NCBI GenBank assembly: GCA_045105775.1
Contig: JBGCDW010000010.1
Span: 1 to 7,619 of the forward strand
DNA: 7,619 bases
Reading direction: 5' to 3'
Source: Aureispira sp045105775
Lineage (GTDB): Bacteria > Bacteroidota > Bacteroidia > Chitinophagales > Saprospiraceae
Shown here: in pieces, positions 1 through 5,575 of the stretch
Position numbering within the stretch: position 1 is the stretch's first letter
Layout: the number at the start of each line of letters is the position of its first letter
Notes under the pieces: model-generated
Told to the model about the DNA's origin: nothing
Seen by the model: the letters and a program-made list of their open reading frames with translations, nothing else
Database searches by the model: none
Position numbers and translations under genes: made by a program

Positions 1-41
1 TTTAAGAAAACCCTAACAACAGATACATGGCATTGTTTTCG

Positions 42-69
42 TTTGTTGTGTGCTGAATGTGTATTTTAG
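42..69 (+). promoter_or_regulatory. Possible Bacteroidota-type promoter for the first FKBP gene
   Basis: TTTG at 42-45 is followed after 16 bases by TATTTTAG at 62-69. The known Bacteroidota sigma factor consensus is TTTG or TTG near -33 and TAnnTTTG near -7, so the downstream box has one mismatch and the spacing is slightly short. A similar pair with the same 16-base spacing lies before the second FKBP gene. This is a pattern match in A/T-rich DNA and is weak on its own. Confidence 0.25.
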
Positions 70-87
70 TGCTTTAAAACAGCACTA
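67..87. other. Small inverted repeat in the leader of the first FKBP gene
   Basis: TAGTGCT at 67-73 pairs perfectly with AGCACTA at 81-87 around a 7-base loop. It lies about 50 bases before the ATG at 138 and overlaps the end of the proposed -7 box. It could be an operator, a 5' leader hairpin, or the end of an upstream gene's terminator, although the following T-run is only three bases. Nothing in the sequence decides between these. Confidence 0.3.
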
Positions 88-137
88 TTTCGGCATATTC
101 TATTATTAATCAGCCAATAGTTTATAAAAATTGTATT

Positions 138-1502
138 ATGATTACAACCTTAAAAATAAGTACATACCTCTTATTATTCGCCTTGACCTTGGGATTAATC
201 ACCAATAGTCAAGCACAAGAAGCACCAGCCGCCAAAGAGGCCACCGCAACCACTGACCCCAAAGTAGAAAAAGCCCAAAGAAGCTATGCTTATGGTGCCA
301 TTATGGCTAAAAATTTGGCTCGTACACCACTTACTGCCGAAGAAAAAAACATAGATCAATTTATTAAGGGACTCAAAAAAGGATTGGAAGGAGATGCCAA
401 AGCCTTGGAAACCGCTCAAGCCAACTTGCAAAAGCGTTTTGGTGGAGGGGGAACCGCCAGTGTAGGTACGGATGTCATGTACGATTTGGGAGTAAGTGCA
501 TTGGGAGCCATTGCTGTAGAAATCGATATTCCCAAAGATGTATTTGATTATGATGAAATCAAAAAAGGTTATGAAGATGCCTCCGCAGGCAAGGAAAGCA
601 AAATGACCGATAAGGAAATGGAAGCTATGCTCAATAACTTCTTTAAGCCTTATAGCGAAGCTTACCAAAAGAAAATGGAAGAAAAAGAATTGGCTGCTGC
701 TCAAAAAGCCATTTCAGAAGGAAAAGCCTTTTTGGAGAAAAATGGAAAAAGAGATGGTGTAATCACCTTGCCCAGTGGTTTGCAGTATGAGGTAATTGTA
801 GAAGGCAAAGGTGCCCAACCAACTGCCGCAGACAAGGTACAGACACACTACCACGGCACCTTGATCGACGGAACCGTTTTTGACAGTTCTGTAGAGCGTG
901 GCGAGCCAGCTACTTTTGGTGTCAATCAAGTAATCAAAGGTTGGCAAGAAGGCATTCCATTGATGCGTGTAGGAAGCAAATACAAATTCTACATTCCACA
1001 AGAACTAGCTTATGGACTCAAAGCACCTTCTCCAAAAATTCCAGGTGGTTCTACACTTGTTTTTGAGGTAGAATTGCTAGACATCAACCCAGGTGAAAAA
1101 GACTTGATGCGCACAATCCAAGCAGGCCAAGATTTCTTAACAGAAAATGCCAAAAAACCAGGCGTAGTTATTTTGCCTAGTGGTTTGCAGTATGTTAAGA
1201 TTGTAGAAGGTGAGGGGGCCAACCCAACTCCAGCAGATCGCGTAAAAGTACATTATCACGGCACCCTGATTGACGGAACGGTATTTGACAGTTCGGTAGA
1301 TCGCGGACAACCCGCTACTTTTGGGGTCATGCAAGTAATTCAAGGTTGGCAAGAAGGCATTCCATTGATGAAAGTAGGCAGCAAATACCGCTTCTTTATT
1401 CCTTACGAATTGGCCTATGGCAAACGTGCTATGGGGGCAAAAATTCCAGCAGGTTCTGCCTTGATTTTTGATGTAGAATTGTTTGAAATTAATCCTAAGT
1501 AA
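138..1502 (+). CDS. Secreted FKBP-type peptidyl-prolyl isomerase with two FKBP domains (N-C-C)
   Basis: This is a 454-residue Mip/FklB-like peptidyl-prolyl cis-trans isomerase, expected to catalyse proline isomerisation in the periplasm. A signal peptide (K6, hydrophobic 10-22, cleavage probably after A26) is followed by an FKBP_N-like helical domain starting at the SYAYG motif (49-53) and running to about 185. A long charged helix (about 185-210) leads to two FKBP_C domains at about 211-318 and 346-453. Counterparts of FKBP12 active-site residues are present in both: Y238, F248, D249, F260, V265, I266, W269, Y292, F309 in the first, and Y373, F383, D384, F395, V400, I401, W404, Y427, F444 in the second. 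Classical Mip/FkpA proteins have one FKBP_C domain, so the second is an internal duplication, and it is very close to the single domain of the next gene. The ATG at 138 has no Shine-Dalgarno sequence but gives a complete signal peptide. A terminator follows directly, so the gene is probably monocistronic. Client proteins cannot be inferred. Confidence 0.93.
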   Translation: MITTLKISTYLLLFALTLGLITNSQAQEAPAAKEATATTDPKVEKAQRSYAYGAIMAKNLARTPLTAEEKNIDQFIKGLKKGLEGDAKALETAQANLQKRFGGGGTASVGTDVMYDLGVSALGAIAVEIDIPKDVFDYDEIKKGYEDASAGKESKMTDKEMEAMLNNFFKPYSEAYQKKMEEKELAAAQKAISEGKAFLEKNGKRDGVITLPSGLQYEVIVEGKGAQPTAADKVQTHYHGTLIDGTVFDSSVERGEPATFGVNQVIKGWQEGIPLMRVGSKYKFYIPQELAYGLKAPSPKIPGGSTLVFEVELLDINPGEKDLMRTIQAGQDFLTENAKKPGVVILPSGLQYVKIVEGEGANPTPADRVKVHYHGTLIDGTVFDSSVDRGQPATFGVMQVIQGWQEGIPLMKVGSKYRFFIPYELAYGKRAMGAKIPAGSALIFDVELFEINPK

Positions 1503-1524
1503 TTAGGAACTACCTAAAAGATTT

Positions 1525-1560
1525 AAAAACAGTGTTGGAGCATTTCAACACTGTTTTTTT
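1525..1560 (+). terminator. Intrinsic terminator after the first FKBP gene
   Basis: CAGTGTTG at 1530-1537 pairs with CAACACTG at 1546-1553 around an 8-base loop. A preceding A-run can pair with the following T-run to lengthen the stem to about 13 bp. Seven Ts (1554-1560) follow the hairpin, which lies 22 bases past the stop codon. The rest of the gap to 1782 shows no convincing gene, only a possible promoter near 1705-1732. Confidence 0.9.
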
Positions 1561-1704
1561 ATTTTTATAACGACATCTTATGAACTAGGCCGTAGATTCA
1601 TTATTATCCATAATGCTGTGCTTAATAAGTTGAACGAATTGGCTACCTTTAGAGCGCGAAATAATCCTACTATTGAGTGGATGTTTTTTGTGTCTACTTA
1701 GTTG

Positions 1705-1732
1705 GTTGCTAAACACAGCCTTGCTATATTAG
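1705..1732 (+). promoter_or_regulatory. Possible promoter of the FKBP-PPOX-FKBP unit
   Basis: GTTG at 1705-1708 is followed after 16 bases by TATATTAG at 1725-1732, one mismatch from the Bacteroidota -7 consensus TAnnTTTG. Spacing and the deviation (TTAG for TTTG) match the candidate at 42-69. It lies between the terminator at 1525-1560 and the ATG at 1783, where a promoter is expected. The upstream box matches only TTG. Confidence 0.25.
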
Positions 1733-1782
1733 ACCCCCCTAAAAATCCATAAAAAAAAACATCCAAAACACTGTCTATTTTT

Positions 1783-2274
1783 ATGAACTATACAACTGTT
1801 TTTCTGGCCATTGTGATAATCGCTCTTGTTACCGTATGGTGGTGGCGCAATAACAACAGCCCTGCTGCACGTGCCAATTTATCGGAAACCATTGCCCAAG
1901 GAAAAGCCTTTTTGGAAGAAAACGAAGACCGTCCAGAAGTAGTGGCCTTGCCGAGTGGTTTGCAATACGAAGTGATCCGAAGCGGCACAGGCACACAACC
2001 TACGCTCCAAGATCGTGTAAAAGTACATTACCACGGTACCCTAATTGATGGGACGGTATTTGACAGCTCTGTAGAGCGCGGACAACCAGCTACCTTTGGA
2101 GTACGGCAAGTTATTAGAGGCTGGCAAGAGGGCATTCCCTTAATGAATGTTGGAAGTCAATACCGCTTATACATTCCACAAGAATTGGCCTATGGCAAGC
2201 AATCGCCTTCGCACAAAATACCTGGAGGCTCTACCTTGATTTTTGATGTAGAATTATTGGATGTAAATCCTTAA
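1783..2274 (+). CDS. Membrane-anchored single-domain FKBP-type peptidyl-prolyl isomerase
   Basis: This is a 163-residue FKBP with one catalytic domain. Residues 5-21 form a hydrophobic segment ending in three tryptophans and R22, which reads as an uncleaved anchor; there is no lipobox cysteine and no clear signal-peptidase site. A short helical hinge (35-57) resembling the hinges in the other FKBPs leads to FKBP_C at about 57-162. Active-site counterparts are Y83, F93, D94, F105, V110, I111, W114, Y137 and F154, so it should be active. There is no FKBP_N dimerisation domain. The positive charges follow the membrane segment and none precede it, so the positive-inside rule leaves the side of the membrane uncertain. 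The domain is close, also at DNA level, to the second domain of the preceding gene, pointing to recent duplication. There is no Shine-Dalgarno sequence; the 12 bases across the start (ATTTTTATGAAC) are identical to those of the FKBP gene at 2788. It is probably the first gene of a unit continuing through 4593. Confidence 0.9.
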   Translation: MNYTTVFLAIVIIALVTVWWWRNNNSPAARANLSETIAQGKAFLEENEDRPEVVALPSGLQYEVIRSGTGTQPTLQDRVKVHYHGTLIDGTVFDSSVERGQPATFGVRQVIRGWQEGIPLMNVGSQYRLYIPQELAYGKQSPSHKIPGGSTLIFDVELLDVNP

Positions 2275-2284
2275 TAGTAGTCTT

Positions 2285-2755
2285 ATGCTAACACCCACCA
2301 TACAGCAATATATACAGCAAAGTGTTTTGTGTTGGTTGGCAACTGTTGATGCTGATGGTTGCCCCAATGTATCGCCCAAAGAGCTGTTTTTGAGTACCAA
2401 TGAGCAGACCTTTGTGATTGCTCATGTCGCTTCTCCACAATCTATTAAGAATATTAAAACACAGGCACAAGTATGCGTGAGTTTTGTAGATGTATTTGTC
2501 CAAAAAGGTTACAAAATAAAAGGCCAAGCAACCCTTGTCAATCGAGATCAACCTGCTTATGATGAATACACCAACTTATTTCAACAACAGTATGGCAATG
2601 CTTTTGCAATGACTGCTTTTATAGTCATTGAAGTGACAACAGTAGCACCTATTTTGGCACCATCATACTTATTTTATCCTGAGACAACAGAAGCATCACA
2701 AATTCAAAATGCCTTGGCGACATATCGAGTAAAAAATTTACTAGAAGATAGCTAA
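2285..2755 (+). CDS. Pyridoxamine 5'-phosphate oxidase-family (PPOX-type, FMN-binding split barrel) protein
   Basis: This 156-residue cytoplasmic protein has no signal peptide or membrane segment. The N-terminal half carries the split-barrel pattern typical of the PPOX-like family: CWLATVDADGCPNVSPKE (16-33), the strand around FVIAHVAS (43-50), then VCVSFVDVFVQKGYKIKG (63-80). These proteins usually bind FMN or a related flavin or deazaflavin cofactor and act as small oxidoreductases or flavin-binding proteins. True PdxH enzymes are longer (about 210-230 residues), so this should not be called pyridoxine phosphate oxidase; the substrate is unknown. The ATG at 2285 is 10 bases after the preceding stop, and only 32 bases separate it from the next FKBP gene, which suggests co-transcription. 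Why a flavin protein sits among proline isomerases is not evident. The family call is firm and the function open. Confidence 0.85.
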   Translation: MLTPTIQQYIQQSVLCWLATVDADGCPNVSPKELFLSTNEQTFVIAHVASPQSIKNIKTQAQVCVSFVDVFVQKGYKIKGQATLVNRDQPAYDEYTNLFQQQYGNAFAMTAFIVIEVTTVAPILAPSYLFYPETTEASQIQNALATYRVKNLLEDS

Positions 2756-2787
2756 ACACATCTTTACATGCTTCAAAAATCATTTTT

Positions 2788-4593
2788 ATGAACCACCTAC
2801 TTTCTATTTTTTGTTTGTTGGTAATCATTGCTCAAGCAACCGCGCAGACCGATACCACTAAGAGCAAACCTGTTTCACCTGTTAAGGTTATGAAGGAAAC
2901 AAGTTACGCCTACGGCTATAGCTTTGCATCCGATTTGACAGAAAATGAAAATTTTGAAGATAAAGAACGAAGCAGTTCAGAGGTGCTAAAAGGACTCAAA
3001 GATGGCCTAAAACCCGATTCTACCAAGTTAGCAGCTATTGTAGACGGCTTGATGAAACGCATTGATAATCCAGATACAACTGCTGCAAAGACTTTGGCTG
3101 AAGCCCAACAAACAGCTTATAATTTGGGATACAATGCACTTGGTAATTTGGTTTCGTTGTTAGAATTAGAAAACAAAGACCTGCACTACGCCTCCATCAA
3201 AAAAGGGTATTTGGATTTTGTAAAAGGCAGAAAGCCCAAACTAAGCGTGAAACAGCAGCGAAAACGTCTAGCCGTTTTCTTTGAAGAAAGACAAGCCTTG
3301 GCACAGAAAAAAGCAGATGCACGTCGCGAAAAGCAAGCCGCAGAAAACCTAGCACAAGCAAAAGCCTTCTTAGCAGAAAATGGCAAAAAATCAATGATCA
3401 AAACCACTGCTTCGGGCTTACAATACCAAATTATCAAAAAAGGAACAGGCCCACAAGCTTCCATCAACAGCAATGTACGCGTACATTATACAGGAACATT
3501 TATTAGCGGAAAGGTATTTGACAGTTCTATAGAACGCGGAGAGCCTGCAAGCTTTGATTTGGCAGAAGTAATCGAAGGTTGGCAAGAAGGTATTGCATTG
3601 ATGCAAGCAGGCGCGCGCTACCGACTTTTTATTCCTCCATCGTTGGCCTATGGAGTGGCTGGCCCAAGTGTGATTCCACCCAATTCTTTGTTGATTTTTG
3701 AGGTAGAATTACTAGAAGTAAGCCAAAAAGCAGAGACTGGAACTTCCTCTAGCAAAATGAGCTATGCTTATGGCTACACGGTAGGCACAGCCCTATTGGA
3801 GTTGAATTTTACTGCCGACGAAACCAATGCAGCACAATTTGTCCAAGGCTTTGCCAAAGGATTTGAAGCCAATACCGCCACCTTACAAAAGGTAGAGGAA
3901 ATGCTCAAGACAAGAATGGCCTCCAATATGCCGTCCACCAACAAAGAAGCAGCCACTGAAATTGCCAAGGGGATTGGTTATACCTCATCGGCTGGCTTAG
4001 TGCAGCAAGTACAAGCGCGGTCACAAGAGTTTGATTATGCAACCCTAGCCGAAGGGTATACCACTGCCTTGCAGCAGCAAGAGCCCATGTACAACATGGA
4101 GGACATGGCCAAATCACTGGATGATTATGTCAGTGCAAAGATAAAGACCCGTCAACCACAACAACGGCCTACACCAGTGGAGAAAGATAACAGTGTTGAA
4201 GCGGCCAAAAACCGAGAAAAAGGGGCGTTGTTTCTAGCGCAAAACGCCAAAAAAGAAGGCATTGTAAGCTTACCGAATGGCTTACAGTACGAAATTATCC
4301 AAGAAGGAACAGGACTCAACCCAACGATTAGCAGTACAGTTACCACCCATTATACAGGCCAATTGCTAGATGGAACGGTATTCGACAGCTCGATAGAACG
4401 CGGCCAACCAGCCAGTTTTCCACTCAAAGCCGTTATCAAAGGTTGGCAAGAGGGCATTCCCCTCATGAAAAAAGGAGCCAAATACCGCTTTTTTATTCCT
4501 GCAGATTTGGCTTATGGCGATCGAGAGATAGGGGGCACTATTCCTCCAGGGGCTACCTTGATTTTTGAGGTAGAATTGTTGGAAGTCAAGTAG
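2788..4593 (+). CDS. Secreted 601-residue FKBP-type peptidyl-prolyl isomerase with N-C-N-C architecture
   Basis: A signal peptide (1-20, probable cleavage near A19) is followed by two complete Mip-like modules. Module 1 has an FKBP_N-like helical domain from the SYAYG motif (39-43), a long K/R/E/A-rich helix (about 155-200), and FKBP_C at about 209-311 with Y234, F244, D245, W265 and Y288. Module 2 repeats this after a short S/T-rich linker: SYAYG (325-329), helical region to about 440, a Q/P-rich linker, helix 470-490, and FKBP_C at 496-601 with Y522, F532, D533, W553 and Y576. Both catalytic sites look intact. In Mip/FkpA-type proteins the N domain makes a homodimer, so two modules in one chain could form an intramolecular pseudo-dimer; this is inference. 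It is expected to act in the periplasm or outside the cell as a foldase or chaperone. Common family members are about 200-270 residues, so this is more than twice the usual length. It is the last gene of the probable 1783-4593 unit. No clear intrinsic terminator follows, only the hairpin repeat array at 4661. Confidence 0.92.
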   Translation: MNHLLSIFCLLVIIAQATAQTDTTKSKPVSPVKVMKETSYAYGYSFASDLTENENFEDKERSSSEVLKGLKDGLKPDSTKLAAIVDGLMKRIDNPDTTAAKTLAEAQQTAYNLGYNALGNLVSLLELENKDLHYASIKKGYLDFVKGRKPKLSVKQQRKRLAVFFEERQALAQKKADARREKQAAENLAQAKAFLAENGKKSMIKTTASGLQYQIIKKGTGPQASINSNVRVHYTGTFISGKVFDSSIERGEPASFDLAEVIEGWQEGIALMQAGARYRLFIPPSLAYGVAGPSVIPPNSLLIFEVELLEVSQKAETGTSSSKMSYAYGYTVGTALLELNFTADETNAAQFVQGFAKGFEANTATLQKVEEMLKTRMASNMPSTNKEAATEIAKGIGYTSSAGLVQQVQARSQEFDYATLAEGYTTALQQQEPMYNMEDMAKSLDDYVSAKIKTRQPQQRPTPVEKDNSVEAAKNREKGALFLAQNAKKEGIVSLPNGLQYEIIQEGTGLNPTISSTVTTHYTGQLLDGTVFDSSIERGQPASFPLKAVIKGWQEGIPLMKKGAKYRFFIPADLAYGDREIGGTIPPGATLIFEVELLEVK

Positions 4594-4660
4594 ATACGGT
4601 TTTCAATGAAGTAAGGGTAAGCTATCGAATATTCTAAATAAAACCGAGATTCGTATTTAA

Positions 4661-4860
4661 TAGCTCCATAGGAGCGAAACCTTAATAGCTCCACAGGAGC
4701 GAAATCTTAATAGCTCCAGAGGAGCGAAATCTTAATAGCTCCAGAGGAGCGAAATCTTAATAGCTCCAGAGGAGCGACATCTTTGTAGCTCCAGAGGAGC
4801 GAAATCTTAATAGCTCCAGAGGAGCGAAATCTTTGTAGCTCCAGAGGAGCGAAATCTTTG
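4661..4860. repeat. Eight tandem 25-bp hairpin-bearing repeats
   Basis: Eight units of exactly 25 bp start at 4661, 4686, 4711, 4736, 4761, 4786, 4811 and 4836. Each opens with TA and then the inverted repeat GCTCC-NNN-GGAGC, followed by GAAATCTTAA or GAAATCTTTG. The stem arms are invariant. The loop is ATA in unit 1, ACA in unit 2 and AGA in units 3-8. Unit ends are TTAA in units 1-4 and 6, and TTTG in units 5, 7 and 8. Unit 5 has one further change (GACAT for GAAAT) and unit 1 has GAAAC for GAAAT. The array fills most of the gap 4594-4879 between the N-C-N-C FKBP gene and the acyltransferase gene. The spacers are direct continuations rather than unique sequences, so it is not CRISPR. It could be an expanded REP-like or MITE-like element, or a set of transcript hairpins. 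I see no coding potential. Confidence 0.95.
4832..4860 (+). promoter_or_regulatory. Possible promoter formed by the last repeat units, ahead of the acyltransferase gene
   Basis: TTTG closing repeat 7 (4832-4835) and AATCTTTG closing repeat 8 (4853-4860) lie 17 bases apart. They resemble the Bacteroidota -33 (TTTG) and -7 (TAnnTTTG) boxes, with one mismatch in the latter. The ATG at 4880 follows 19 bases later with an A/C-rich leader and no Shine-Dalgarno sequence. The TTTG ends are concentrated in the units nearest the gene. This is speculative. Confidence 0.25.
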
Positions 4861-4879
4861 TAAATTCACACACAACAAC

Positions 4880-5461
4880 ATGCTCCAAAGTAAATACTAC
4901 ACCGAGGAAGATTTAAAGGATTTTGGTTTTAAATCCATCGGTAAAAATGTTAGAATCTCTAGTGATGCTAGAATTTATGGACAAGAGAATATTTCTATTG
5001 GTAACAATGTCCGAATTGACGATTTTGCCATTTTATCGGCTGTCAATGGCCACATCAATATTGGCAATTATGTCTTTATTGCTAGAAATGCGCATTTGAG
5101 CGGCTTTTATGGCATCGACTTACACGATTTTAGCAGTATGGCGGCCAATGTAGTTATTTACAGTGCTTCAGATGATTATAGTGGCGATTACCTTACGGCA
5201 CAAGCCATTCCTCAAAAATATACGGCTCATCTTGGTGGGCCCGTAGTAGTGGGCAAGCATGTTATCATTGGAGCCAATTCTACCATTATGGGGCCTTGCA
5301 CCATTGGCGAAGGCTGTAGTCTAGGAAGCATGACCTTTGCCCAAAAAGAATTGGCCCCTTGGGGCATCTACGTAGGCATCCCATGCAGACGTTTGAAGGA
5401 ACGCAAAAAAGGGCTATTGGAATTAGAACAACAATTCCTAAAGGACATAGAAGGGCATTAA
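4880..5461 (+). CDS. Left-handed beta-helix (hexapeptide-repeat) acyltransferase, VioB-like
   Basis: This is a 193-residue cytoplasmic transferase of the hexapeptide-repeat superfamily, which moves an acetyl or other acyl group from a CoA donor, usually to a sugar or sugar nucleotide. Imperfect [LIV]-G-x-x-x-x repeats build the beta-helix: IGKNVRI (20-26), ISIGNNVRI (38-46), INIGNYVFI (59-67), VVVGKHVIIGANSTI (122-136) and CTIGEGCSLGS (140-150). The segment YSASDDYSG (94-102), the extended loop around 105-118, PWGIYVGIP (160-168) and the charged C-terminal helix (170-192) match my recollection of proteins annotated as dTDP-4-amino-4,6-dideoxy-glucose acyltransferases (VioB type) in polysaccharide clusters. 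The exact substrate is inference; a galactoside- or maltose-type O-acetyltransferase is the alternative. It stands alone here, preceded by the 25-bp repeat array and closed by its own terminator, with no neighbouring sugar-nucleotide or glycosyltransferase genes in view. Confidence 0.88.
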   Translation: MLQSKYYTEEDLKDFGFKSIGKNVRISSDARIYGQENISIGNNVRIDDFAILSAVNGHINIGNYVFIARNAHLSGFYGIDLHDFSSMAANVVIYSASDDYSGDYLTAQAIPQKYTAHLGGPVVVGKHVIIGANSTIMGPCTIGEGCSLGSMTFAQKELAPWGIYVGIPCRRLKERKKGLLELEQQFLKDIEGH

Positions 5462-5466
5462 CGCGT

Positions 5467-5522
5467 GGTTTGGTGGGTAGGGACACAAAATCTTGCGTCT
5501 ACCCACCAAACCCTATTTTTTA
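5467..5522 (+). terminator. Intrinsic terminator after the acyltransferase gene
   Basis: A perfect 14-bp stem, GGTTTGGTGGGTAG at 5467-5480 with CTACCCACCAAACC at 5499-5512, encloses an 18-base loop. It is followed by CTA and a run of Ts to 5522. It begins 6 bases after the stop codon. It isolates the acyltransferase transcript from the STAND ATPase gene downstream. Confidence 0.9.
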
Positions 5523-5550
5523 AAACCATAAAAAACAACAGCCATATTTA

Positions 5551-5575
5551 GTATCTTACAAACAAAGAAAGATAC
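5551..5575. other. Inverted repeat abutting the start codon of the STAND ATPase gene
   Basis: GTATCTT at 5551-5557 pairs with AAGATAC at 5569-5575 around an 11-base A-rich loop, and the last stem base is immediately followed by the ATG at 5576. It could be an operator or an RNA hairpin masking the translation start. A 7-bp match of this composition can occur by chance, so function is unproven. Confidence 0.35.

Noticed and set aside
195..704. Long minus-strand open frame opposite the first FKBP gene, and similar ones at 714-1001, 1010-1222 and 1137-1352
   Set aside because: These lie entirely within a well-supported FKBP gene and encode low-complexity sequences with no recognisable domain; they are antisense shadows of the coding strand.
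1600..1733. Short hydrophobic open stretch ending at the TAG near 1730
   Set aside because: It translates to a leucine-rich segment but lacks an ATG and follows an in-frame TGA closely; more likely A/T-rich intergenic DNA containing a promoter.
2775..2787. A/T palindrome (AAAAAT-C-ATTTTT) just before the ATG at 2788
   Set aside because: A one-base loop and purely A/T arms make it a weak structure; it is probably just the A/T-rich leader typical of these start sites.
4621..4664. Terminator for the N-C-N-C FKBP gene from GCTAT/ATAGC and CGAAT/ATTCG pairings
   Set aside because: The arms are short, separated by unpaired bases and have no following T-run; the pairing is A/T-rich and not convincing.
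4512..4694. Minus-strand frame crossing the end of the FKBP gene into the repeat array
   Set aside because: It is half antisense to the FKBP domain and half repeat sequence, with no coding signature.
4661..4860. CRISPR array
   Set aside because: The 25-bp units are contiguous without unique spacers and there are no cas genes in view.
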